The notes beneath the pieces are model-generated. The model did not search any database. It was not told the origin of the DNA and saw nothing but the letters and a program-made list of their open reading frames with translations. The position numbers and the translations under genes are program-made. A stretch of 64,000 bases of DNA from Paraspadella gotoi (lineage: Eukaryota > Chaetognatha): NCBI GenBank assembly GCA_051294375.1, contig CM119270.1, forward strand, positions 19,378,380 through 19,442,379, written 5' to 3'. This document shows positions 35,701 through 43,215 of the stretch, one piece after another. The first letter of the stretch is position 1. Every line of letters begins with the position of its first letter.

Positions 35701-37039
35701 AGTCCTTTGGATCCGGCGCCATAGGTGCTGCTGATTCTCGGACGAGTAGCGGGGTATGAATTACTACCGCTACACCCCTCCACACCCCAACAACCTCCCT
35801 CCACAAACCTGTCGGAGAATGGTCGTCCGTTCTCCTCCAAATATTCGCCCTTAAAAGTGAATAGATTTCCCAACTCGCAATATTCCATGACGATGGAAAA
35901 GTTGAGTTGGTTGTCGTCGTCGTCTTCGTTTTCGAAACATTTGAAAATGTTGAGAATGTTCTCGTGATCTTGACACTTGCGTTGGGCTGAGAAAATGGGG
36001 AATAAATCAATCAATTAATCAATTTTTTAATCTTTCAATTATTATATTTCCTAAACATATCACTGAATAATCACTGATGAATAATCACTGATTAATCGGT
36101 CAATCCATCACAGTGTAATTTATATAACTTAATACATATATATATTAAGGCGGGCTAAAATTGAACACTTTGTATAACTTCTCGTTCTTTCAAAAATTCC
36201 TTTTTTCCTTCTATTACGAAATCGGTTTTCAAAGCAACTTTTTGAATTAGTTCATTGGGTTGTTGCACTGAAGCTTTTAAATATTTATTAATATATAACA
36301 AATGACAAAAAATTTTATAAAATATCTTTTAAAAACGGATTCCTATAGAGCTTAAAAAGTTAAATAAAAGTACTACAATTTTTTTTTTAAATTTTGACAA
36401 TAAATTGATTAAAAATATAAAAAAATTTAAATCATCATCATTGGCTGAATTTTATAGTTTTTTAAAATTTTTATCAATAAAACAAAAATTTAAAAAGTTG
36501 TATTAATAACCTTTATCTAACATTTGAAACTCTACCAGAATCTATTTAAAAAAAATTGAAAAATTAAGAAAAAATTTTAAACTTTATGTAGTAATAAATT
36601 AATCTTTTAATGATTCCGTGCGCTTATCGATAAGATAAATTTTAAAAACTATTTTTATTTTCATATTCTCTAACAGTCACTTAACCATTATTTATTTGAG
36701 AACTATTAGTTTTCAACCTGTTCCGGCCTAACATATATATCTCAATCTATCAATAAATTAATAAATCAGTACACCGATTTAATAATACTTCAATCAATCA
36801 CTGATTCAATCAATCATTCAAACCCACACCTTTCCCACCATACCCTCTATCTCGTTGCTGGCCCAGTCTATCTCTTGTTTCTGCAAGTTGATCTCCTTCA
36901 CGGCCACCATTCTCTCCACGCTGTGATCTTGAGCCAAGAAAACCGAACCGAAATTTCCTTCGCCCAGAATCTTGACGTTTTTGTAATTCGTGGCGTGACC
37001 GCGAATCGACGCGCGGCGCCACTGTTGCGTTCTATCCAT
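26255..37039 (-). CDS. Tandem protein kinase-pseudokinase, 14 coding exons, 1,868 residues
   Basis: Joined exons, minus strand: 37039-36844, 35986-35809, 34682-34601, 34329-34185, 33847-33696, 33366-33220, 32896-31197, 31050-30801, 30685-28951, 28492-28299, 27989-27852, 27586-27356, 26940-26778, 26550-26255. Every junction is GT/AG, every phase matches and the total is 5,607 nt, ending in TAG. Domain 1 (about 19-320) is a complete Ser/Thr-type kinase: GEGNFGSV at 26-33, VAVK with Lys48, HRDLKPEN with Asp150 and Asn155, DFG at 173-175, APE at 209-211. Residues about 320-1545 are a low-complexity, Ser/Pro/Lys-rich linker. Residues about 1550-1860 form a second kinase fold lacking the catalytic Asp (HRA, 1683-1685) and the DFG motif (GFS). 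The start Met lies 18 residues before the domain, with purine at -3 and G at +4. The APEVW, DVFALG and C-terminal RP motifs recall PDIK1L/STK35 kinases; that is inference. Exons 1 and 2 reappear broken at 51.5 and 50.5 kb in the duplicated block. Confidence 0.86.
26687..26770 (+). repeat. (GA)n array inside kinase intron 13, next to the donor
   Basis: On the sense strand it is (TC)n starting eight bases after the exon 13 splice site. Confidence 0.93.
26778..26940 (-). CDS. Kinase gene exon 13: pseudokinase APE and helix F
   Basis: 163 nt, acceptor ATTCTTAG, donor CTGTTGG|GTGGGT, residues 1717 to 1770. MFFSAPEIL keeps the APE motif (1742-1744) and NDVFSLAILFMTLL matches helix F. The donor is followed after eight bases by a sense-strand (TC)n array of about 80 bases, an odd environment for a 5' splice site. 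Confidence 0.82.
26950..27350 (+). repeat. (ATTC)n-rich intron 12
   Basis: ATTCATTCATTC and TTGATTGATTGA tetranucleotide sequence fills most of the intron between exons 12 and 13. Confidence 0.8.
27356..27586 (-). CDS. Kinase gene exon 12: degenerate catalytic loop (HRA, GFS)
   Basis: 231 nt, phase 0/0, acceptor AATTCAG, donor GACGAG|GTGAGA, residues 1640-1716. ILRQAADGVAFLHAGGVVHR is a typical helix E, followed by ALTPDN. The catalytic aspartate is therefore alanine at 1685, while the following Asn is kept at 1690. LKIGGFSLA replaces LKIGDFGLA. The surrounding fold residues are well conserved, so this looks like a maintained pseudokinase rather than decay. Confidence 0.84.
27610..27845 (+). 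repeat. (GATT)n-rich intron 11
   Basis: TGATTGATTGATTG arrays fill most of the intron between exons 11 and 12. Confidence 0.8.
27852..27989 (-). CDS. Kinase gene exon 11: pseudokinase helix C to hinge
   Basis: 138 nt, 46 codons, phase 0/0, acceptor CGTCAG, donor GAACAG|GTAATA. It reads LKEYELLRLASGHPSFHHAV then WFAVFDDFEQ. The E..LL..A..HP pattern matches a kinase helix C and beta4, and VFDDF takes the hinge position. Confidence 0.8.
28299..28492 (-). CDS. Kinase gene exon 10: N-lobe start of the pseudokinase domain
   Basis: 194 nt, residues 1529-1593, acceptor ATCTCAG. It starts with a proline-rich tail (DLPPPSPRPAAS), then FNSAKLFKGYVV and ACLVRVFQSVE. No GxGxxG loop is visible, and LVRV sits where VAVK would be, so the beta3 lysine appears to be Arg1587. 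The donor GAG|GTCAAG is chosen because it gives phase 0 into exon 11; it is the least certain junction of the model, since the open frame continues to 28212. Confidence 0.72.
28951..30685 (-). CDS. Kinase gene exon 9: Ser/Pro/Asn/Ala hexapeptide-repeat linker
   Basis: 1,735 nt, acceptor TTCCACAG, donor TTCTG|GTGAGT, residues 951-1528. After a Gln/Ser/His-rich start, residues about 1065-1515 consist of degenerate six-residue units of the type A-x-S-P-S-N, visible in the DNA as an 18-nt period. The frame is open throughout despite heavy repeat drift, including units of 15 and 21 nt that keep it. No transmembrane segment or signal is seen. Plus-strand open frames across the same span are antisense shadows of this repeat. 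Confidence 0.82.
30801..31050 (-). CDS. Kinase gene exon 8: linker with RRSL...SPPAKL motif
   Basis: 250 nt, acceptor CATTTCAG, donor AATCAG|GTAACA, residues 867-950. It contains a basic patch NVRMRRF and the proline-rich APSPRPVAL, then ends YRRSLADLMSPPAKLNQ. The same motif, RRSL then SPPAKLKQ, opens exon 9, so the two exons share an internal repeat. Confidence 0.8.
31197..32896 (-). CDS. Kinase gene exon 7: end of kinase domain 1 and first half of linker
   Basis: 1,700 nt, acceptor CAATCAG, donor TCTAG|GTTAGT, residues 301-866. The first 30 residues finish the kinase fold (SPLMRPTSKRVLVDL). The rest is predicted disordered: a Ser/Thr/Ala-rich patch (about 390-450) followed by a highly charged Lys/Glu/Asn-rich stretch. 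S-P-x-K/R type sites cluster in SSPRPKS, ESPTKRG and KSPNK, and FKENKSP carries a KEN tripeptide. No globular domain is recognised in the second half. Confidence 0.82.
33220..33366 (-). CDS. Kinase gene exon 6: C-lobe helices G to H
   Basis: 147 nt, phase 0 at both ends, acceptor ACCTCCAG, donor TCTAAA|GTGAGT. It reads TKAPMISHMGRHLSVGEYLI and ends LQNLIVEMISK, which joins exon 7 SPLMRPTSKRVL, the conserved subdomain XI arginine. Confidence 0.85.
33422..33500 (+). repeat. (CTTT)n array in kinase intron 5
   Basis: TTTCTTTCTTTC sequence. Confidence 0.88.
33696..33847 (-). CDS. Kinase gene exon 5: APE motif and helix F
   Basis: 152 nt, acceptor CTCCTTAG, donor GAAGAG|GTAAGG. It reads VAGTMGYWAPEVW and TDRVDVFALGLIFVF. 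The WAPEVW and D-x-FALG pattern matches what I recall of PDIK1L/STK35 kinases better than STE or NEK families. Confidence 0.88.
33948..34130 (+). mobile_element. tRNA-derived SINE in kinase intron 4
   Basis: CCCCGGTGGCTCATAGAGTA, GGTACCGGATTCAATATTAA, GACGGCCGTAAACTGCCTCG and GGGGGCATAG match the 9.2-9.43 kb element in order. It lies in antisense orientation inside the intron 33848-34184, close to both splice sites. Confidence 0.78.
34185..34329 (-). CDS. Kinase gene exon 4: PEN, DFG and start of activation segment
   Basis: 145 nt, acceptor TCCGCAG, donor ACGG|GTAAGG. It begins PENVLV (completing HRDLKPEN) and contains KIGDFGVAK (DFG at 173-175), followed by an activation segment LVKSSAKIVLGNESIERVNM, longer than in many Ser/Thr kinases. 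All metal-binding residues expected of an active kinase are present. Confidence 0.88.
34503..34595 (+). repeat. (ACA/ACG)n tract in kinase intron 3
   Basis: GACGACAACAACAACC triplets abutting the exon 3 donor. Confidence 0.85.
34601..34682 (-). CDS. Kinase gene exon 3: helix E and HRDLK catalytic loop
   Basis: 82 nt exon with acceptor ATTTCAG and donor CTCAAG|GTGACT. It completes Arg125 and reads LCRSMMTQLASAVEHIHSKS then IVHRDLK, placing catalytic Asp150. The intron that follows begins directly with a (TTG)n-rich stretch on the sense strand. Confidence 0.88.
35541..35800 (-). mobile_element. Second type of tRNA-like SINE in kinase intron 2
   Basis: On the minus strand, GGTGTAGCGGTAGTAATTCA is followed by GGACTCGGGTTCGCGCCCT, a tRNA-like head with a B-box-like GGTTCGCGCCC. 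A GC-rich body continues to about 35541. GC content contrasts sharply with the intron. The left edge coincides with the start of the 14.7-kb duplicated block. Confidence 0.5.
35809..35986 (-). CDS. Kinase gene exon 2: helix C to hinge and helix D
   Basis: The acceptor TTCTCAG and donor GACAG|GTTTGT bound 178 nt (phase 1 in, phase 2 out). It reads QRKCQDHENILNIFKC, an acidic ENEDDDDNQ loop, then hinge FSIVMEYCELGNLF, ending GRPFSD. HENIL and VMEYC are standard kinase beta4/beta5-hinge signatures. The acidic insert between beta4 and beta5 is unusual in length. Confidence 0.87.
36844..37039 (-). CDS. Kinase gene exon 1: start, glycine loop, catalytic lysine
   Basis: Encodes residues 1-65 and one base of codon 66. 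It carries GEGNFGSV (26-33) and VAVKEI with Lys48. The reading frame stays open to VGKVWV past the splice site, but GAG-G|GTATGG is the donor that gives phase 1 and joins exon 2 as NEIE-A-QRKC. The initiator ATG has a good Kozak context (G at -3, G at +4) and there is no need for upstream coding sequence because the kinase fold begins at about residue 19. Confidence 0.88.
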
Positions 37040-38673
37040 GACGTCGTGGTTCCCGGTTTTTATTTTAGTTAAATCTCAGTTTGTATTTTGTGCGATCAGG
37101 GAGGAGGAGGTGGTTGCATCCCGGAACCGGAACTTCCGCGTCCGCATGACGTGGCGGGTTGGGGGGGAGTTATTGTTCTACTGTCTGTGGAGATTAGCCG
37201 ACGGCAAAATGCGGGTTGTTGCTGGTTTAAGAAAAAATTAAAAAGGTTTTAAGTTCTTAAAAGTCGTCGATCACATTATTCGATCCTTAATTGAGAGGAA
37301 AAACACGAAAATCCCAGTTGGAGATCCAAGTTTCCTTTTTATGTCGAAGGCAAAGGGCGAATTGTGAAAGACGAAATACGGCGAATTACGTACTGAGGGC
37401 GAATGACTGAATTTGAAAGGCGATTGGTAAATGGAAAGGAATGAATGACAAAGTTAGTGTTAATTGAAATAAAAATATCAAATAAGTAATCTTGCAAATT
37501 TTCATAAAAAAAAATATTTCGAGCGAAAGAAATATGCTAAACATTTTGATAATTTGAATAAAGAACTAAAAATATCATGAAAATAAATTTAGCAAAGAGG
37601 ATTGTCGAATTATGAAGGTCGAAAACTGAAAGGCGAAAAAATCCAGACTCGATTCGTCAAGTTGACTTTGAAATCGAGACAATTTTCAAGACTCAAAACT
37701 CGTTCGACGCTCGACACCAAAATTACTACTTTTTTTTATATTTATTCCTTTCTTGATTTTTCTTTTTCCCGGGGAATTTTTATTCTCCCCTTTTTTCGCC
37801 CCGGATTTTGTACATTGACTTGCTTTTTTTTGCTTTATTTTCTCGCTTTGTTATGTTTTTCTTTGATGATTTTAATTTGGTTTCAATTCGTCGAGTTGGC
37901 AGACGAATTTTATTTTTGAGTTTCGATCTCCCGGAACGGGGTGCGTCGTGATAGAGAGAGAGACGATTGACGACTACAGAGAGAGAGAGACAGTAGTTTA
38001 AACGAGTCAAATTCCAGTTTTAATGTCGTCAGCGACTTTCAACATTCGCTCAAGAATGAAAAACACTTTTTTTTCTAATCATTCGAAAATCCAGGGACAG
38101 TTTTCTTAATTTTTTTTTTTAATTTTTTTTTTTTGATCGCATTTTTTCTTCCCGGAAAGAATGAATCAGTCTCTTTGCAGGGGAAGAAGGGAAGGGCTAT
38201 AAACAGCCTAAGCCGATGCAAGGCGCGACCGAAAAGCGTATTAAAGTATTTCTACTCTAAATCTTCTTATTTTATTCTTTTTTTTTTCGAAAATAAATAT
38301 TTTTGCCCCCGAGTCGAAATACGTCACCGAATTTTTTTTTTCAGCAGATCCCGATCCTATCATTCACTTTGTCGGTCTGTCGGTCCGCCCCCTCAATCTT
38401 GTCGGTAAATCATTTTTATCATGTCAGAACATCGAATTATGATAAATTATGCAAAAAAAAAAAAAAAATGTCCACCCGTCCCACCTTAGAAAAAACTTCA
38501 GTTACTCGTGATTGGGTGGTGGGATTGGAATGAATGAGCGGAAATGAGTTTAAATGGGGAAAAACATAAGTCGCATTTACTAAAATCTTTTTACTTATTT
38601 TAACCAATAATTACTCTTAATCCTAATTAAAAAAATTATCCGAGTTAAAAAAAATTAAAAAAATCATTGTGAT

Positions 38674-38846
38674 TTATCATCTGATTAGCTAATTACCGCT
38701 TAATTATCGTAGGCAGATCCGACATTGTTTGCTCAAACTTGTTTTTCTCTTCCAAGTTTTGATTTAAATTGGACCCTCGAAGGCAAGAAAAAAAATTAGG
38801 GTAACGATGCCAGATCTGCTCAAAATCAGCTAATCAAATGATTAAT
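38674..38846. mobile_element. MITE-like element with terminal inverted repeats
   Basis: ATCATCTGATTAGCTAATTA at the left pairs with the reverse of TCAGCTAATCAAATGAT at the right (ATCATTTGATTAGCTGA); subterminal GCAGATCCGAC and GCAGATCTGGC also correspond. No coding capacity. The core AATTACCGCT through GGCAGATCCGACAT recurs at 41953, and the whole is duplicated near 53350-53525. Confidence 0.55.
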
Positions 38847-39439
38847 CCTAAAATATTTTTTATTTAATAGAATCTACTATCAATATTTATAGTTTATAGT
38901 TTTTGAATTTTAACTAGCCAACAATTGTTTAATTTATTTTTTTCACGTTGTGGCCTTAATAAATATATTTTGCATGTATTTAACTACTAGTAGTAGTACT
39001 AGTAGTATACTATCTTTATTGTTGTTCACTTAAAGGCATAGTCTTTAACCGTGAACCTTATCGTTGTGGGACTGACGGACCGACTTAGAGAGCCGGCATC
39101 TCGTTTAAGCAGGTCTGGCTAAAATTGTTAGCCGATATTTCCACTTTGTACAGATTTGATGATTTTCTATAACTTATTGCCGAATGAATAGACTCTGAAA
39201 CTATATACAATTTGTGCTTTAAAAAAATTTAAATATTTATTTCTAACTCTATTACTGCTAAGTTTAGTAAATTCTAACTGTTGCTATAGATGTAAAAATT
39301 CCATTTTTTTTCAAATACACTATGTCGTTTATTAATTTAGGCAGGAAAATTCAGCAGCAAACATACAAACAATTTTACATTCAAAATAGATAAATTTGTG
39401 AAGGCACATTTGTCATATACAGTTTAAAATAAGTACAAT

Positions 39440-39637
39440 TTGACAGAAGAAAAAAAAGTTATTAAAATTGCGAAGAGATTTGTATCTCTACTTAAAAATT
39501 ATCAAATTGATTTAGGGAAAGGAGGAAAAATCATCACTTTTAAAGACTTATCACAATTACAAACAGTCTTGAACAGAATTAAATATTCGATATCTCATTA
39601 TTTAAACACACGTCAATTAACAATCGATGTCAACTGA
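39440..39637 (+). CDS. Small open frame of 65 codons, doubtful
   Basis: Reads EEKKVIKIAKRFVSLLKNYQ and FKDLSQLQTVLNRIKYSISH, plausible amphipathic helices in an otherwise stop-rich AT region. No splice sites or homology recognised. The second copy near 54.1 kb is frameshifted. It could be a remnant of a mobile element. Confidence 0.2.
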   Translation: MTEEKKVIKIAKRFVSLLKNYQIDLGKGGKIITFKDLSQLQTVLNRIKYSISHYLNTRQLTIDVN

Positions 39638-39838
39638 ATAGGACATACTAATAGGACATACCAATATGACATAGAACATAGGTCATAGAACATACTAATA
39701 GGACATAGAACATACTAATAGAATATAGGTCATAAGACATAGAACATAGGTCATAGAACATACTAATAGAACATAGAATATAGGTCAAAGGAATACTAAT
39801 AGATCATATAACATAGGTTATTAGACATACTAATATTA
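39638..39838 (+). repeat. Degenerate minisatellite GGACATACTAATA / GAACATAGGTCATA
   Basis: About eleven units made of ACATACTAATA and ACATAGGTCATA halves. The duplicate is at about 54294-54490. Confidence 0.85.
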
Positions 39839-39962
39839 AACCCGGATTTTTTGTAAAAAAATTTAGAGTTTAAAGTTTTTAAGAAAAAAAAGAATAAAAA
39901 TGATAACGTTGCCACGAAAGAAATTAATTATTAAAAACTAGAAAAAATAAATGGTTCATTGT

Positions 39963-40547
39963 TTATTCGACGACTTTGATTCTTTTGCGAAATACCATCG
40001 CGGCTCGTTTTTCGTAAAGAGGGTTGAAAGGATCTTGGGGATTGCTTTGCACATTGAAATCTGCAACGCCGTCGATAATATTTTTCTCCCTTGGGTTGAC
40101 CCGCTGCTCTCCAGAGACACTGTAGGAATTCTCGTGGTTGAATTTAATCTTCCTGACTTCTTCATAGTCAATCTTGTCCCACGGCTGCAGCAGAGGCCAC
40201 AGGCTGGAGTCCCCCATCCAGATTTCTTTTTGGTAATATCCGCTGCGGATCCATAAGTCGTCCAGCATTGGGAGAAGCTGCATAGATTTTCGCCTGTCCA
40301 TTACCACGGGCATCCACATGCCTTTGACCATCTTCGTCCAGCCGGGCTCCGTCTCGCGACCCGGAGGAGGCATCGGCAGAGGGAAGCCCCGCGTGGAACG
40401 TTGCGGGGTTCCGTTCCTATCGTATTCGCAATAGAAGATCAACTGCTGCATTTCGAGATACGGTGTGCAGGGAACATGCATATCCTCCATAAATGGCGTG
40501 AAGTGACCGGGACGAATGAGGAAGGACGGGTCAGAAGACATTTTCAT
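39963..40547 (-). CDS. Intronless gene for a 194-residue Trp/Met-rich protein, unrecognised
   Basis: Open frame of 585 nt in AT-rich surroundings but itself GC-balanced. I do not recognise the family. Features: an N-terminal SSDPSFLIRPGHFTPF, Pro-rich FPLPMPPPGRE, then MVKGMWMPVVMDRRKSMQLL and a charged C-terminal half with EKNIIDGVADFNVQ and DPFNPLYEKRA. No signal peptide, membrane segment or coiled coil is evident. Small Trp/Pro/Tyr-rich proteins like this are common among ciliary microtubule inner proteins, but that is only a guess from composition. Two start codons lie two codons apart (40547 and 40541); the second has A at -3. The stop TAA overlaps an AATAAA sequence. A frameshifted second copy sits at 54618-55198 in the duplicated block. 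Confidence 0.68.
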   Translation of the reverse strand: MKMSSDPSFLIRPGHFTPFMEDMHVPCTPYLEMQQLIFYCEYDRNGTPQRSTRGFPLPMPPPGRETEPGWTKMVKGMWMPVVMDRRKSMQLLPMLDDLWIRSGYYQKEIWMGDSSLWPLLQPWDKIDYEEVRKIKFNHENSYSVSGEQRVNPREKNIIDGVADFNVQSNPQDPFNPLYEKRAAMVFRKRIKVVE

Positions 40548-41084
40548 CGATGAGTTGGTTTTTTGATGTGATTATAAAAGGAGAAGAAATTGTTACGAAG
40601 ATCAGCGAAAAAAGTTTAGTCTTTAGGGCGACAAATTGACTTTGAGTTGAGCGAGGAAGGGACGATGTAGCGAGATAGAAAAAGACAGAAATAGATTGTA
40701 TCGATAACGGAGCTTCGTATTTTTTGAGCAAATATGGGCGTAGATTTTATCGCAAGAGAGAATTTTGTGAACATCGAATGAAATCTTGAGGGTCGAGCCT
40801 CGGTTTTTATGGGCAATGGTTGGGTGGGGAAGAGGAAGAGGAAGCCAGAGATAGTGAAAAGGGTTTCAAAGAAAAGGCTTCACCCTATTGTGAGAATTAA
40901 AAGAAAGCGAAAGACGGAGACAAAAGATAGAGAGAGAGAGGGGGGGGGAGAGTTCGCGGAAAAGAATAATAGGTAAAGAGAGAGAGAGAGAGAAATGAAT
41001 TGTATTGTACCAAGGAAACGGGCTTTGGACTACGTTGTGCCATAAAAGCTAAATCAATTTACAAAAAAATATTTACAGGTGTTC

Positions 41085-41115
<31 letters not shown>

Positions 41116-41952
41116 GCGAGAGATACTAACCGGACGTTTACTGTCCTCAAAAAAGTCAGATGTCAACGATTACAATTTCGATTCTCGAACTCGGAGTCGA
41201 GAGGAGAACGACGAAATAACAACAACAGCAACAACAACAACAACTCGTCGATGAATGGAGATCGATGACCTCAACTAAGAAACCCGATCACGTGACCAAA
41301 AATGGACCAGAATTATCTGACCTCGACTGCATCGCCTCTCCGCTCACTTCTGAACAGAATGTACATGTTCAATATCCTAGTTTGACATATATCGATATCC
41401 TAGTTTGACTGGAATCCTATTCCCCATCTTCTTCACTCTACAAAAAAGAAGCTTTTATTCACGGTCTTATAATGTAGTAGACATAAAAATTTAATGTAAC
41501 ACACTGTTGAACTATGTGCCTTAGAGGAATGATAAAACATTCCAGGTGCAATAGAATCTATTTCAAATCAAATCAAATCACTTCTGACCAGACATCGATC
41601 CCGAGCCAGGTGGCCTCAGTCATATTTCATGTCCGCTCTTTATCTTTATTCGTTTCGAAGCCACACGTTGTATTCTTTCCGCTTTAATTGTTTCTTACCG
41701 TCATTTATTTTCTCTCTCTTTGTCCAAAATATTACATGAGACCTGACCATAAAAATTTCGTAAAATATTCCGTTAAAACTGAATAACCATTTATTTAATT
41801 CTAATATTTTCAAATTTTCATATTTATTTTCTATCATCAATCAATCGGCAATTATTGTCGTCGTCGCTATCATCGTCGTCGTTGCTTTTGTCGTGTTCAG
41901 TGACGAAAAAATTTAAAAGAAACATTTCGGATCAAATTGATTAAATTAATAA

Positions 41953-42015
41953 ATTACCGCTAATGATCGTGGGCAGATCCGACATGGTTTGCCAACCTGT
42001 TTGTTTAATTTTCGA
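41953..42015 (+). repeat. Partial copy of the 38.7-kb MITE-like element
   Basis: AATTACCGCT-ATGATCGTGG then GCAGATCCGACATGGTTTGC, matching 38691-38752; duplicated at about 56602-56665. Confidence 0.62.
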
Positions 42016-42436
42016 ATCAGTCATATCTAGTGCGAACTTTAAAAGAATCTTGGCGGAACTACAGTCATAACCTTTGTCTCTTTGATAATACAAGGTTGAG
42101 TCTGTGACTTATTTTGGTAGTTTTATGTCGGAGCGAAAGAAACAAACAACTAACAACGTTTCTCTTTGCATATATTTAATTCTAGCAAACGTCACTACAA
42201 TTTATAATATATATAATTATAATTATAATATATTACCACGATTAAATTATTTCCCGGAATTCGCTTTATATTTACAACATTCCACAAAGATTTAAAAAAA
42301 AGTTTTCAGTGAAATTCCTTCTTTTAAACTTCTTTCCCTTCTTCCTTCTATCTCCCTTTTCCCTTACCTTCTAAATTCCAATCACCCCACACAAAAAAAA
42401 TTTGGTTAATCAGTTATAAAATAAGTTATAAGTGAT

Positions 42437-42505
42437 ATTGTTTGTTTGTTGATGATGATGGTACTGAATCAACCTCGTTGTATTCGAATAAAATCGCATA
42501 TATTA
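42437..42505 (+). repeat. Dispersed repeat family B, second copy
   Basis: About 69 bp shared with 13313-13381; its own duplicate is at about 57083-57151. Confidence 0.72.
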
Positions 42506-42742
42506 GTCTTTGATGAAGCGGATAATAAATAGCTCTCTCTCTCTCATTAGTTAATGAATTGAATAATCAATCAAATTACATATTATGCATGAATAATTTG
42601 ATTAATTTATAAATTAATAAACGCGTTAATTAAATGAAAGAAGAATAAAATATAAAAATTTATACCGCACTCCCTTTTCCCATTTTCGGACCTCATTAAT
42701 AAACCTGACTGGTATCCATTTCTCATAAATTGATCTCTCTCT

Positions 42743-42778
<36 letters not shown>

Positions 42779-43027
42779 ATTCTCTCTCTCTTTCTCTAAT
42801 CCCTTTCTTTTGTCGAATCGCCGAGGGGTTTTCCAAGTGGACGTCCGACTGCCAAAGGCCAACGATCCCGGTTAATCCTCTTGGATATCTCTCTCTCTCT
42901 TTCTCCTCTCTTCTCTCTCTACTCCGCTGTTCCATTCTCTCCAGGCTCTCCTCTAGTTCTGTTCTTTTTTCCAATAGCAGTTCTTCCTCTGTCGCGATTT
43001 CCTTCACAGTTCAACACTTAGAAATTG

Positions 43028-43215
43028 GTAAACCAATATAAAATTATCCATTCATTTAATATCTAAGCTATCTTGCCCCTGACTTTGGACAAGCTTTGGT
43101 GGTTTAAGGCTTCTATCACTAATACAAGATAATGACATAGCAGGTCCCTGCAGACTCTCTCACAGTCTCTTTACTCACTTCCTCAGAGTACTTGGCTATC
43201 ATTATAGTTTTTTTT
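43028..43215 (+). repeat. Dispersed repeat family A, second copy
   Basis: Homologous to 8897-9115 over most of its length; repeated at about 57683-57860 through the large duplication. Confidence 0.68.

Larger units (their letters stand above)
37040..39960. other. 5' flank of the kinase gene
   Basis: AT-rich, stop-rich. Contains the MITE-like element and the ACTAATA minisatellite. A CRE-like TGACGTCG overlaps the start codon region (37039-37046, plus strand). No other promoter element is clear. Confidence 0.5.
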
